Shown: positions 8,829 through 17,119, counted from the stretch's first letter. The stretch: 64,000 bases of DNA from Niabella sp. (GCA_017744715.1 JAGIAT010000003.1:396895-460894), one strand, 5' to 3'. Numbers and translations: made by a program. The notes: generated from the letters alone by a model not told the origin.

Positions 8829-10094
8829 ATGAAAATTCTCATTAAGCAATCCAAGATCATCGACCCCACCTCCTCTTTTAACGGTCGCACCGCAGATATC
8901 CTTATCGTAAATGGAATCATTCAGTCTATTGGTAAAAACCTGGTTCAGAAAGGTGCCAAAGTACTGGACGCAAAAGGGCTGCATGTAAGCCCGGGCTGGA
9001 CCGATCTGTTTGCAGACTTCGCCGATCCCGGATTTGAATACCGCGAAACGCTGGTAAGTGGCAGTGCTGCTGCTGCCGCCGGAGGTTTTACCGATGTATG
9101 TATTGTGCCCAATACCAAACCGGCCATTGATCAAAAATCGGTGGTGGAATATATTTGTGCAAAAGCCGCGCAGTTGCCGGTAAGCATTCACCCCCTGGGT
9201 GCCGTTACCAAAAATACAGACGGAAAGGAACTGGCCGAGATCTATGATATGCGGCAGTCCGGCGCCATTGCCTTCACCGATGGCAAAAATGCCATCCAGT
9301 CTTCCGACATCATGGTAAAAGCCCTGCAGTACATCAAACCCTTTAACGGGGTATTGATCCAGTTGCCGGATAATAAAGATATACAGCCCAATGGCCTGAT
9401 GAATGAAGGGATTGTGTCTACCCGGTTAGGCCTCCAGGCTAAGCCGGCCATTGCGGAAGAGCTGCTGATCACCCGCGATCTTAAACTGGCCGAATATGCC
9501 GGTTCCCGCCTGCATCTTACCGGGGTTACCACCGCAGCTTCACTAAAACTGATCAGAGAAGCCCGGCAGAAAAAAACAAACGTAACGGTTTCTGTAACAC
9601 CCGCGCACCTGTTTTTTACCGAAGAAGACCTGGGTACCTACGATACCAACCTGAAGCTGAACCCGCCGTTGCGCACGGTTAATGACCGGAAAGCGCTCCT
9701 GAAAGGCATTACAGACGGCACCATCGATTGTGTGGCATCGCATCACATTCCTTATAATACCGATCATAAGATGGTGGAATTTGAATATGCCAAAAACGGG
9801 ATGCTGGGCTTACAGACCGCCTATGCAGTACTCAACACGGTATTACCGGAGCTGCCGCAGGATCGCTGGGTAGCACTGCTGTCCATTAATCCCCGGAAGA
9901 TCCTGGGATTGCCGGTGCCTTCCATTGAAGAAGGAGCAGCAGCCTCACTGACCGTTTTTGATCCTGCCCGGCAATGGGTATTGAATACAGACGCGATCCT
10001 GTCGCAAAGCCGGAATTCTGCTTTCATTGGCAAAACCTTAACAGGAAAGCCCCTGGGCATCATTCATAACAATCAGACAAATCTTTCATTTTAG
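8829..10094 (+). CDS. Dihydroorotase homologue lacking metal ligands
   Basis: A 421-residue member of the amidohydrolase superfamily, colinear with type I dihydroorotase (multifunctional-complex type). The DxHxH metal motif of active enzymes is replaced by DLFAD (residues 59-63), and the catalytic TDHAPH segment reads SHHIPYN near residue 304, so the catalytic aspartate is absent. The middle-domain HLTGVT histidine remains. By analogy with PyrC' of Pseudomonas it may be a non-catalytic partner of aspartate transcarbamoylase. Such degenerate copies are often annotated as pyrC in Bacteroidota. It leads an apparent transcript into DUF4199 and the glycosyltransferases with spacings of 10 and 2 bp. 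The fold is certain; activity as a dihydroorotase is doubtful. Confidence 0.88.
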   Translation: MKILIKQSKIIDPTSSFNGRTADILIVNGIIQSIGKNLVQKGAKVLDAKGLHVSPGWTDLFADFADPGFEYRETLVSGSAAAAAGGFTDVCIVPNTKPAIDQKSVVEYICAKAAQLPVSIHPLGAVTKNTDGKELAEIYDMRQSGAIAFTDGKNAIQSSDIMVKALQYIKPFNGVLIQLPDNKDIQPNGLMNEGIVSTRLGLQAKPAIAEELLITRDLKLAEYAGSRLHLTGVTTAASLKLIREARQKKTNVTVSVTPAHLFFTEEDLGTYDTNLKLNPPLRTVNDRKALLKGITDGTIDCVASHHIPYNTDHKMVEFEYAKNGMLGLQTAYAVLNTVLPELPQDRWVALLSINPRKILGLPVPSIEEGAAASLTVFDPARQWVLNTDAILSQSRNSAFIGKTLTGKPLGIIHNNQTNLSF

Positions 10095-10104
10095 TATACA
10101 ACGC

Positions 10105-10587
10105 ATGATTTTAAACGCAACGAGGAAGGGATTGATAACAGGTATACTGATGGTATTGCTGGGACTTTTGCTGCTTTGGCGGCAGGTGCCTACCAACTCG
10201 GCCTTACAATACCTCGTATTTTTAATTTACGGAGCCGGTATTGTTTGGGCCGTATATGGTCAGAAAGGGGCCGCATTCGGAGTGCTGTTCAACCAGGGCT
10301 TCCGCTGTTTTGTTGTAGTGGCCCTGATCATGGCGCTTTATACCTTTATTTATTTTCAGGCCAACGGGCCAATGATCGACCGTGAAATAGAGGCAACCAA
10401 ACAGGAACGCCTGAAAACCGCAAAAGAGTACAACCGTACACCGGATGAAATAGAACAGGAAGCAAAAACCACCCGCAAGTACTACGTTCCCATCATGGTA
10501 TCACAAACCATTTTCCAATACCTGCTGATTGGCGTAATTGTTACCGTTACCACAGCCGGCACCTTATCTTTGTCAAAGAAAAACTAA
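10105..10587 (+). CDS. DUF4199 family membrane protein
   Basis: 160 residues with four predicted membrane segments (about 9-25, 36-53, 65-86, 132-152). A charged extramembrane region lies between the third and fourth, around PMIDREIEATKQERLK and TPDEIEQEAKTTRKYY, which is typical of DUF4199, a Bacteroidota-restricted family of unknown role. It follows the dihydroorotase homologue by 10 bp and ends 2 bp before the GT2 gene, so all three are likely co-transcribed, an order I regard as common in this phylum. Confidence 0.85.
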   Translation: MILNATRKGLITGILMVLLGLLLLWRQVPTNSALQYLVFLIYGAGIVWAVYGQKGAAFGVLFNQGFRCFVVVALIMALYTFIYFQANGPMIDREIEATKQERLKTAKEYNRTPDEIEQEAKTTRKYYVPIMVSQTIFQYLLIGVIVTVTTAGTLSLSKKN

Positions 10588-10589
10588 AA

Positions 10590-11534
10590 ATGGACATTTC
10601 TGTAGTTATACCTTTATTAAATGAAGAGGAATCGTTACCCGAGCTGGCCGAATGGATCGCCCGGGTCATGCAGGAAAACCATTTCAGTTACGAGATCCTG
10701 TTTGTAGACGATGGCAGTACCGATGATTCCTGGCAGGTCATTTGTTCCCTGCGTGAAAAGAATCCCAATATCCGGGGTATCAAATTCCAGCGCAATTACG
10801 GTAAGTCTGCCGCGTTGAATGAAGCCTTCCGGGCCACACAGGGCGATGTGGTGATTACAATGGATGCCGATTTGCAGGATAGCCCGGATGAAATACCCGA
10901 GCTGTTCAGAATGATCCGGGAAGACCGGTACGACCTGGTAAGCGGATGGAAAAAAGTACGCTACGACAACACCGTTACCAAAAACATCCCCTCCAAATTT
11001 TTTAATGCGGTTACCCGTAAGGTGTCTAAAATAAAGCTCAACGACTTTAACTGCGGCCTGAAAGCCTATAACCGGAAAGTGATCAAAAGCATTGAAGTGT
11101 ATGGAGAGATGCACCGTTACATACCCGTGCTGGCCAAATGGGCCGGCTTTAAAAAGATCGGGGAAAAGGTAGTGGAGCACCGCAAGCGCAAATACGGGGT
11201 GAGCAAATTTGGCTGGGACCGTTTTATCAATGGATTCCTGGACCTGCTTTCCATCACTTTTGTAGGAAAGTTTTCAAAACGCCCGATGCACTTTTTTGGC
11301 GTTTGGGGAATGGTCTTTTTTATGATCGGGATTTTATCTGCGCTGTACCTGATCATCTCAAAAATATTCAGCAGCGAATTTTCGATCACCAATCGTCCGG
11401 TTTTTTATATATCACTGGTGGCCATCATCATCGGTGTACAACTGTTCATGGCCGGCTTTATCGGGGAGCTCATCTCGCGGAACGCGCCCAGCCGGAATGC
11501 CTATTTAATTGAAGCAAAAACAGGGCTGGATTAA
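10590..11534 (+). CDS. Family 2 glycosyltransferase, polyprenyl-phosphate type
   Basis: 314 residues. The N-terminal GT-A domain (about 1-220) shows SVVIPLLNEEESLPEL, FVDDGSTDDS and MDADLQDSPDEIPEL, the nucleotide/metal-binding DxD region. Two membrane helices follow (about 235-258 and 272-296). This is the architecture of DPM1/GtrB/ArnC-like enzymes that move a sugar from a nucleotide donor to undecaprenyl phosphate at the inner face of the membrane. It precedes a GT4 enzyme and the heptose genes, suggesting a role in cell-surface glycan assembly. Donor and acceptor cannot be read from the sequence. Confidence 0.9.
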   Translation: MDISVVIPLLNEEESLPELAEWIARVMQENHFSYEILFVDDGSTDDSWQVICSLREKNPNIRGIKFQRNYGKSAALNEAFRATQGDVVITMDADLQDSPDEIPELFRMIREDRYDLVSGWKKVRYDNTVTKNIPSKFFNAVTRKVSKIKLNDFNCGLKAYNRKVIKSIEVYGEMHRYIPVLAKWAGFKKIGEKVVEHRKRKYGVSKFGWDRFINGFLDLLSITFVGKFSKRPMHFFGVWGMVFFMIGILSALYLIISKIFSSEFSITNRPVFYISLVAIIIGVQLFMAGFIGELISRNAPSRNAYLIEAKTGLD

Positions 11535-11545
11535 TTTTGTTTAAG

Positions 11546-11580
11546 GTTCAATGAAACTTCAAACATTCAATCTTAAACCG
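11546..11580. repeat. Heptanucleotide-period repeat
   Basis: Five 7-bp units in register (GTTCAAT, GAAACTT, CAAACAT, TCAATCT, TAAACCG) in the 60-bp gap between the two glycosyltransferase genes. Imperfect, but the same type as the arrays at 14394, 33064, 38661 and 63734. Confidence 0.45.
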
Positions 11581-11594
11581 TTGCGCTTTCTTTT

Positions 11595-12773
11595 ATGCCA
11601 AAAGTAATTATTATAGGACCCGCGCATCCCCTGAGGGGCGGACTGGCCACCTTCAATCACCGGCTTGCAAAAGCATTTGCAGATAGTGGCTATGATTGTT
11701 CGGTCTGGTCCTTTTCATTACAATACCCGTCGTTTCTTTTCCCGGGAAAATCGCAATATACAGACGATCCCGCACCGGAAAACATCACCATCCATACCCG
11801 TATCAATGCCATAAATCCATTGAACTGGATGCAGGTTGGCCGGACCATTGCAAAAGAGATGCCGGACATCGTAGTGGTCCGCTACTGGCTGCCCTTTATG
11901 GGGCCCGCGCTGGGTACCATTCTCCGGCAGATCCGGAAAAATAAAAAAACCAGGATCATCTGCATCGCCGACAATATCATTCCCCACGAAAAAAGGCCGG
12001 GCGACGCGCTCTTCACCAGATACTTTGTAAAAGCCTGTGACGGCTTTATTACCATGAGTGAAAAGGTATTTGCCGATTTGCGCAGGTTTACCCAAAAGCC
12101 CGCCCTGCAGGTGCTGCATCCGTTGTACGACAATTTTGGTGCGCCTGTTTCCCAGGCTGAGGCACGGCGGCATCTGCAACTGCCGGAAGATGAAAAGATC
12201 ATTTTATTCTTCGGATTCATCCGGAAATACAAAGGGCTCGACCTCTTGCTGGAAGCGATCTCCGTCATCAGAAATCAGCCGGCAGCCATCTCAGATCTCA
12301 AATCTCAGATCTCAAACTTCAAATTGCTGATCGCTGGTGAGTTTTACGAAGATGCCGCCGGCTACCAGGCACTCATCGACGAGCTGGGCATCCGCGACCT
12401 GCTGATCCTGCGGACCGACTTTATACCAGACAGCGAGGTACGGTATTATTTATGCGCTGCCGACCTGCTGGTACAGCCTTACCGGAATGCCACGCAAAGC
12501 GGGGTAACGCCCCTGGCCTATTATTTTGAAAAGCCAATGGTTGTAACCAATGTAGGCGGTTTACCGGCATTGGTTCCGCATATGAAAAGCGGACTGGTTG
12601 CCGAACCCGAACCGGCCTCCATCGCCCATGCCATTACCGAATATTTCCGATTAGGAAAAACCCACTTTATTCCACATCTTCGCAGCGAAAAAGAAAAATA
12701 CAGCTGGGATCACCTGGTCAATGCCATTGCTGATCTGGCTGATAAATCGAAAAAAGATGATTCACAGAAGTAA
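11595..12773 (+). CDS. Family 4 glycosyltransferase with an in-frame repeat insert
   Basis: 392 residues, GT-B fold. The N-terminal domain starts KVIIIGPAHPLRGGLATFNHRLA; the C-terminal domain has FFGFIRKYKGLDLLLEA and the EPEPASIAHAI region near the donor site. It is a retaining glycosyltransferase working from a nucleotide sugar at the membrane surface. Between GLDLLLEAISVI and LLIAGEF sits the segment AAISDLKSQISNFK, encoded by a 14-bp perfect tandem duplication (12288-12315). This part of the fold is a surface loop between helix and strand, so the protein probably tolerates it. The stop overlaps the next gene by 17 bp. The neighbouring heptose pathway makes transfer of, or onto, a heptose plausible. 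Confidence 0.88.
   Translation: MPKVIIIGPAHPLRGGLATFNHRLAKAFADSGYDCSVWSFSLQYPSFLFPGKSQYTDDPAPENITIHTRINAINPLNWMQVGRTIAKEMPDIVVVRYWLPFMGPALGTILRQIRKNKKTRIICIADNIIPHEKRPGDALFTRYFVKACDGFITMSEKVFADLRRFTQKPALQVLHPLYDNFGAPVSQAEARRHLQLPEDEKIILFFGFIRKYKGLDLLLEAISVIRNQPAAISDLKSQISNFKLLIAGEFYEDAAGYQALIDELGIRDLLILRTDFIPDSEVRYYLCAADLLVQPYRNATQSGVTPLAYYFEKPMVVTNVGGLPALVPHMKSGLVAEPEPASIAHAITEYFRLGKTHFIPHLRSEKEKYSWDHLVNAIADLADKSKKDDSQK
12288..12315 (+). repeat. 14-bp tandem duplication (4 x 7 bp) inside a coding sequence
   Basis: ATCTCAGATCTCAA occurs twice head to tail, each copy being two 7-mers (ATCTCAG, ATCTCAA), followed by the related ACTTCAA. It is translated in frame within the GT4 gene as part of ISDLKSQISNFK. 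Confidence 0.9.
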
Positions 12774-13779
12774 AGCACCTTTAAGGGTTGGACTGGCAGG
12801 CGGAGGCACGGATGTAAGCCCTTATTGCGATGAGTTTGGCGGCGCCATTCTTAATGCCACCATTTCCTTAAACGCCAATGCCACCATTGAACGAACCACC
12901 GACGGAAAGATTTCACTCGAAGCCCTGGACCGGGACGAATCGGAAGTATTTAACTGGGCTGATACACTTCCCCTGAACGGGCACCTCGATCTGTTAAAAG
13001 GCGTTTACAACCGCATACAAAAAGATTATCCGTTTACCAATGAAGGGTTCCGTTTAAGCACGTATGTAGATGCACCGGCCGGATCCGGCCTGGGAACCTC
13101 CTCCACCCTGGTGGTAGCCATTGTTGGGGCATTTGTAGAAATGTTGCAGCTTCCCCTGGGCGAATACGATATTGCACATTATGCCTACGAGATCGAACGC
13201 AGTGACCTGCAACTCGCCGGCGGCCGCCAGGATCAATATGCCGCAACTTTCGGAGGCGTAAATTATATGGAGTTTTACAGTGATGACAAGGTGATCGTAA
13301 ATCCCCTGCGCATCCGGCAGCGGTACCTGGATGAGCTGGAAAACAACCTGCTCCTGTATTACACATCCACCAGCAGGGAATCGGCAAAGATCATCATTGA
13401 ACAAAGCAAGAACGTAACCGACAAGAAAAGCCAGTCTATAGAAGCCATGCACCAGCTAAAACACCAGGCACAAATGATGAAAGAAGCCTTGTTAAAAGGG
13501 CAGCTGGATGAAATTGGCCGGATCCTGAATATCGGCTTTGAGCAAAAGCGCCGCATGGCGGCCGGCATCAATAACCAGCTGATCGATACCATCTATGAAA
13601 CCGCTCAAAAGAACGGAGCTTCAGGCGGAAAGATCAGCGGCGCCGGAGGCGGAGGGTTTATGATCTTTTATTGCCCCGGCAATACCAAATATAAGGTACG
13701 GGCCAGCCTTGAGCAGTTTGGCGGCCAGTATCGCAACTATCAATTTGTAAAACACGGTTTAAAAACCTGGACAGTTTAA
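12757..13779 (+). CDS. hddA: D-glycero-D-manno-heptose 7-phosphate kinase (GHMP)
   Basis: 340 residues of the GHMP kinase superfamily. The HddA-type N-terminal motif PLRVGLAGGGTDVSPY, the ATP-binding loop PAGSGLGTSST (about 105-115) and the third motif KISGAGGGGFMIFY are all present. It phosphorylates D,D-heptose 7-phosphate at C1, giving the 1,7-bisphosphate for GDP-heptose synthesis. The start at 12757 (MIHRSKAPLRVG) overlaps the GT4 gene by 17 bp; the frame extends 12 codons upstream. gmhA follows after 2 bp. The combination with gmhA and hddC-gmhB makes the heptose assignment firm over the closely related fucose kinases. Confidence 0.92.
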   Translation: MIHRSKAPLRVGLAGGGTDVSPYCDEFGGAILNATISLNANATIERTTDGKISLEALDRDESEVFNWADTLPLNGHLDLLKGVYNRIQKDYPFTNEGFRLSTYVDAPAGSGLGTSSTLVVAIVGAFVEMLQLPLGEYDIAHYAYEIERSDLQLAGGRQDQYAATFGGVNYMEFYSDDKVIVNPLRIRQRYLDELENNLLLYYTSTSRESAKIIIEQSKNVTDKKSQSIEAMHQLKHQAQMMKEALLKGQLDEIGRILNIGFEQKRRMAAGINNQLIDTIYETAQKNGASGGKISGAGGGGFMIFYCPGNTKYKVRASLEQFGGQYRNYQFVKHGLKTWTV

Positions 13780-13781
13780 TT

Positions 13782-14357
13782 ATGAATCATCAACTCAAAT
13801 CTCTCGTACAGGCTTCTATTGATGTAAAAAAACAGGTACTGGAAGACGATCAGCTGCTACAAACCGTAGCACAGGTGATCCGTACCATTGTTACGGCGTT
13901 TCAAAACGGCAACAGTGTATACTTTTGCGGCAATGGGGGAAGTGCGGCAGATGCCCAGCACCTGGCTGCAGAATTCAGCGGACGTTTTTATAAAGACCGC
14001 AAGGCCCTGCCGGCGGAAGCGCTGCATTGCAATACCTCCTACCTCACAGCAGTGGCCAACGACTATAGCTTTGACCTGATCTACTCCCGCATCATCGACG
14101 GCATCGGCAAAAGCGGCGACGTACTCATCGGGCTCAGCACTTCCGGAAATTCGCAGAATATTGTGCGCGCCTTTGAACAGGCAAAGACCAAGGGTATGAC
14201 CACCGTTGGCTTTACCGGTGCCAGCGGCGGGCTGCTGAAAACAACCTCAGATCTTTTGATCAACATTCCTTCTTCCGATACCCCCCGCATCCAGGAATGC
14301 CATATGCTGCTGGGGCATAGCATCTGCCAGCTGGTAGAAGAACAGTATTTTCAATAA
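13782..14357 (+). CDS. gmhA: Sedoheptulose-7-phosphate isomerase
   Basis: 191 residues, a single SIS domain. It converts sedoheptulose 7-phosphate into D-glycero-D-manno-heptose 7-phosphate, the first committed step of heptose synthesis. Phosphosugar-binding motifs CGNGGSAADAQHLAAEF and GLSTSGNSQNIV are intact, as is the C-terminal helix ECHMLLGHSICQLVEE bearing metal or catalytic residues. It begins 2 bp after hddA and is normal in length for GmhA. Confidence 0.95.
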   Translation: MNHQLKSLVQASIDVKKQVLEDDQLLQTVAQVIRTIVTAFQNGNSVYFCGNGGSAADAQHLAAEFSGRFYKDRKALPAEALHCNTSYLTAVANDYSFDLIYSRIIDGIGKSGDVLIGLSTSGNSQNIVRAFEQAKTKGMTTVGFTGASGGLLKTTSDLLINIPSSDTPRIQECHMLLGHSICQLVEEQYFQ

Positions 14358-14393
14358 AGCGGTGCCGGTTGCGTTCCGGACACACACACTGTA

Positions 14394-14428
14394 AAACCAG
14401 GAACGCTGAACCGGGAACGTTTAAACCG
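14394..14428. repeat. Heptanucleotide-period repeat
   Basis: Five in-register 7-mers (AAACCAG, GAACGCT, GAACCGG, GAACGTT, TAAACCG) fill the gap between gmhA and hddC-gmhB. Confidence 0.55.
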
Positions 14429-14439
14429 AATCAGATCAT

Positions 14440-15720
14440 ATGCTTCAAAAACGTGTGGAGGGCAACTGGGGAAAAAGCCAGGAAGCCATTGTACTGGCGG
14501 GCGGATTGGGTACCCGGTTACGCGAAGCGGTACCAGACCTGCCCAAATGCATGGCCCCTGTTGCAGGGCGTCCCTTTCTTTATTATGTGATCAATTACCT
14601 ACGCCGGCAGGGGATCCAGCGCATTATTTTCAGTCTGGGTTATAAACATGAGGTGATTGAGGAGTACCTGGCCAGGGAATTTCCGAGCCTGCAATATGAT
14701 TGCTGTATTGAAGAAGAACCGTTGGGAACCGGCGGCGCTATACAGCTGGCTTTACAAAAAACAACCGGCAGCAACGTTTTTGTAGTAAACGGAGACAGCT
14801 TTTTTGCATTCGACGCCGGCCAGCTGTTAACCCTGCACCACCAAACACAGGCAGATTGCACCCTGGCATTGAAGCCCATGCAACAATTTAGCCGGTATGG
14901 TGTGGTAACCACAAACGAACAGCAGCAGATTCTAAGCTTCCGGGAAAAACAATATTACGAAAGCGGGCTGATTAACGCCGGCGTATACCTGGTTCAAAAA
15001 ACGGCCTTTCTTCAAAAAGGATTTTCTTCAAAATTTTCCTTTGAAAAAGATTACCTGGAGCAGTTTGTAAGCAATGGTAAATTTTCCGGTGCGGTTGCTG
15101 ATGGTTATTTTATTGACATTGGCATTCCGGAAGACTATAACCGCGCCCAGAGCGATTTTAAAGAGGCGCCATTTGATCTTTCCATGTTAACCAGCGACTG
15201 GACCCTGTTCCTCGACCGCGATGGCGTCATCAATGAAGAAAAGCCGGATAGCTATGTATTTCATAAAGATGAATTCCGGTTTTATCCCGGTGTTCCGGAA
15301 GCCATTCATACGTTCACCCATTATTTCCGGCACGTGATTGTAGTTACCAATCAGCGCGGCATTGGGAAAGGATTGATGGACGAAGCCGCTTTACAGGGCA
15401 TTCATGATTTATTGAGCGATGAAATAAAAAAGAGCGGGGGCCATATCCCGGCTATTTATTTTGCGACGGCGGTAGACGCCCGTGATTTTTTCCGGAAACC
15501 CAACCCCGGCATGGCCTTACAGGCAGCGGCAGATTTTCCGGATATCGATCTTACGCGCTCCGTAATGGTAGGCAATAATATTTCGGATATGAAATTTGGC
15601 CGCAATGCCGGTATGCGGACCATTTACCTTACCACAACCAATGCATCGGAAGCACTGCCCCATCCGGATATCGACCTGCAATTACCCGACCTAAAGGCCC
15701 TGGCATCCCAGCTTCCCTGA
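14440..15720 (+). CDS. Bifunctional heptose-1-P guanylyltransferase / heptose-bisphosphate phosphatase
   Basis: A 426-residue fusion. Residues about 15-240 are a nucleotidyltransferase of the HddC type (IVLAGGLGTRLRE, FVVNGDSFFAFD, DIGIPEDYNRA). From about residue 250 there is a HAD phosphatase of the GmhB type (FLDRDGVIN with the nucleophile, VVTNQRGIGKG, FFRKPNPGM, GNNISDMKFGRNAG). Together they dephosphorylate the 1,7-bisphosphate at C7 and transfer GMP to C1, completing GDP-D-glycero-alpha-D-manno-heptose with GmhA and HddA. The cysteine/histidine zinc loop of E. coli GmhB is missing (YFATAVDARDFF in its place), as in zinc-free homologues. The stop codon directly abuts that of trmN6 on the other strand. 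Confidence 0.92.
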   Translation: MLQKRVEGNWGKSQEAIVLAGGLGTRLREAVPDLPKCMAPVAGRPFLYYVINYLRRQGIQRIIFSLGYKHEVIEEYLAREFPSLQYDCCIEEEPLGTGGAIQLALQKTTGSNVFVVNGDSFFAFDAGQLLTLHHQTQADCTLALKPMQQFSRYGVVTTNEQQQILSFREKQYYESGLINAGVYLVQKTAFLQKGFSSKFSFEKDYLEQFVSNGKFSGAVADGYFIDIGIPEDYNRAQSDFKEAPFDLSMLTSDWTLFLDRDGVINEEKPDSYVFHKDEFRFYPGVPEAIHTFTHYFRHVIVVTNQRGIGKGLMDEAALQGIHDLLSDEIKKSGGHIPAIYFATAVDARDFFRKPNPGMALQAAADFPDIDLTRSVMVGNNISDMKFGRNAGMRTIYLTTTNASEALPHPDIDLQLPDLKALASQLP

Positions 15721-16431
15721 TCAGAGATGGAGGTAATAAGGTTGCAATAATGCGTTAAACTCCGGCGTATACATGTTCCCGCTACGGATCACGATCCGTT
15801 CTTCACGGTAAGGTCGTTTTTCAAAGCCACCCGCTACCATGATCCGGAACGGCCCATGTTTTTCGGTTTGATGAACATAGCAGCAGGTATTGAGATACAT
15901 TCCCTGGCACTCCAGTTGCCGGTTCAGCTCCGCTTCCCTCCTGGCAGGCAGCAGCAGGAAAAAGGTACCATCAGCCTTCAGTTGCCGGCCGATGAACGAA
16001 AGCAGCTCCCTTAAGGATAAGGCTTCACTATGATGGGCGATATTTTTAGGCGGTTGCCCACCTTTGAGATCCGTTTCATAAAATGGCGGGTTGCTGATGA
16101 TCACATCATACTTTTTTTGAAACACCACTTGCAGTACATCGCCCTGTATCGGCCGGATCGATGCCTGCCAGTTAGTTTGCGCAATGTTTTCTGCGGCCTG
16201 CTGATAATCGGCCTCCTGTATCTCCACAGCATCGATCAGCCGGTTTCCCGTCTGCGCAATCATTAAGGTCAGCAAGCCCGTTCCGGCACCTACATCCAGT
16301 ACTGTTGTGGTCTCAGCCGGTATATGGTGCGCCACCCAGGCCCCAAACAGGCATGCATCCGTGGTCACTTTCATCGCGCAACGATCCTGGTAAATTACAA
16401 ACTGTTTAAAACGGAAATACGGATTCGGCAT
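15721..16431 (-). CDS. trmN6: tRNA1(Val) (adenine-37-N6)-methyltransferase
   Basis: 236 residues, Rossmann-fold SAM-dependent methyltransferase of the YfiC/TrmN6 type. The SAM motif VLDVGAGTGLLTLMIA (about residues 45-60), the acidic loop VEIQEADY and the N6-adenine motif NPPFYE (about residue 115) are present. The usual N-terminal FRFKQFVIYQDRCAMKVTTDA is diagnostic. It methylates N6 of A37 in tRNA-Val. The start at 16431 (MPNPYFRFKQF) is preferred over the frame start at 16476. It converges on hddC-gmhB with no base between the two stop codons. Confidence 0.9.
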   Translation of the reverse strand: MPNPYFRFKQFVIYQDRCAMKVTTDACLFGAWVAHHIPAETTTVLDVGAGTGLLTLMIAQTGNRLIDAVEIQEADYQQAAENIAQTNWQASIRPIQGDVLQVVFQKKYDVIISNPPFYETDLKGGQPPKNIAHHSEALSLRELLSFIGRQLKADGTFFLLLPARREAELNRQLECQGMYLNTCCYVHQTEKHGPFRIMVAGGFEKRPYREERIVIRSGNMYTPEFNALLQPYYLHL

Positions 16432-16616
16432 ATGCAAAGATGAAGAATATATGGTAAAGATCAACGTATGATGCATGCACCATTAATCTTCAGGGCGCCA
16501 CTATTAAGTTACCGGACGCCGATAGAACTCTTCATAAGGCGATTGCATCAGGCGCGTTAAAACCACTATATCAGGCAACCGCTACAACGGATGCGTTTCA
16601 GGTTAAGAAACGGTAC

Positions 16617-16837
16617 GTGCCGATGGCACTCCGGTCATAGATGACTGGTATCCTCCGGAATAAATTCCGGCGTTGTTGAATGGTATCAGGCCGATAGCCT
16701 TTAACGGATTGAATAAAGGTATTCAGAAAGTGGTTCTGATAAAAAGAAGTGGCATCGCCACGTCTAAATATATAGGAACGAACCGCTGTTCGTTCTTAAA
16801 GATCCGCAACAGGAACGGAGAGCCATCGGCTCGGATC
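16617..16837. repeat. Cluster of about nine consecutive small hairpins
   Basis: Inverted repeats follow one another almost without gap. They are GTGCC-GAT-GGCAC (16617-16629), an 8-bp stem with one G.U pair (16631-16648), CCGGAAT-AA-ATTCCGG (16655-16670), AGGC-N5-GCCT (16688-16700), TGAATA-N4-TATTCA (16710-16725), overlapping TCAGAA-N5-TTCTGA (16723-16739), GTGGC-ATC-GCCAC (16749-16761), GAACGAAC-CGCT-GTTCGTTC (16776-16795) and GAGCC-ATC-GGCTC (16820-16832). The last is enclosed by GATCC/GGATC (16801-16837). Stem sequences differ but sizes are alike. I cannot name the element. Confidence 0.75.
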
Positions 16838-17085
16838 GTAACCATAAGTATATGCGCAGCAACGGGAGTAGCCAAAGCATCAGATCTTTTTTGAATCACT
16901 GTGCGGTATTCCAACGACGCTGCTTTGTCCCGCAATAAAATCCGGTCTATCATCCAAAGTAAAAGATCTATATTCTTATTCTTAAGAGCAGGCATACCAC
17001 TGCTCAGGGCTTGCTTCAGAAACCGTTCTATACTTTTGGCAGTAGCCGAGGTGCTGCGAACAGTGCCTGCAATCTAATAAAACTA

Positions 17086-17116
17086 TTTGCCGGTTTTTCA
17101 TATTTGAATACATTCG
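17086..17116 (+). promoter_or_regulatory. Canonical -33/-7 promoter, near-leaderless
   Basis: TTTG (17086-17089), 19-bp spacer, TACATTCG (17109-17116; one mismatch to TAnnTTTG). The -7 element ends 3 nt before the ATG at 17120, so the expected start site is at or inside the start codon. Confidence 0.7.
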
Positions 17117-17119
17117 CTC

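Larger units (their letters stand above)
16432..17119. other. Gene-free stretch rich in small hairpins
   Basis: 688 bases without a real gene. The central part holds a run of about nine short inverted repeats (16617-16837, listed separately), and another hairpin with arms GAGCAG/CTGCTC lies at about 16985-17004. The frames 16673-16894 (+) and 16723-16995 (-) cross the hairpin cluster and look like by-products of it. The right end carries the promoter of the FAD oxidoreductase. Confidence 0.7.

Noticed and set aside
16723..16995. 90-codon minus-strand frame as a possible transposase remnant
   Set aside because: It crosses the hairpin cluster, and its translation follows the inverted repeats; no transposase motif is visible.
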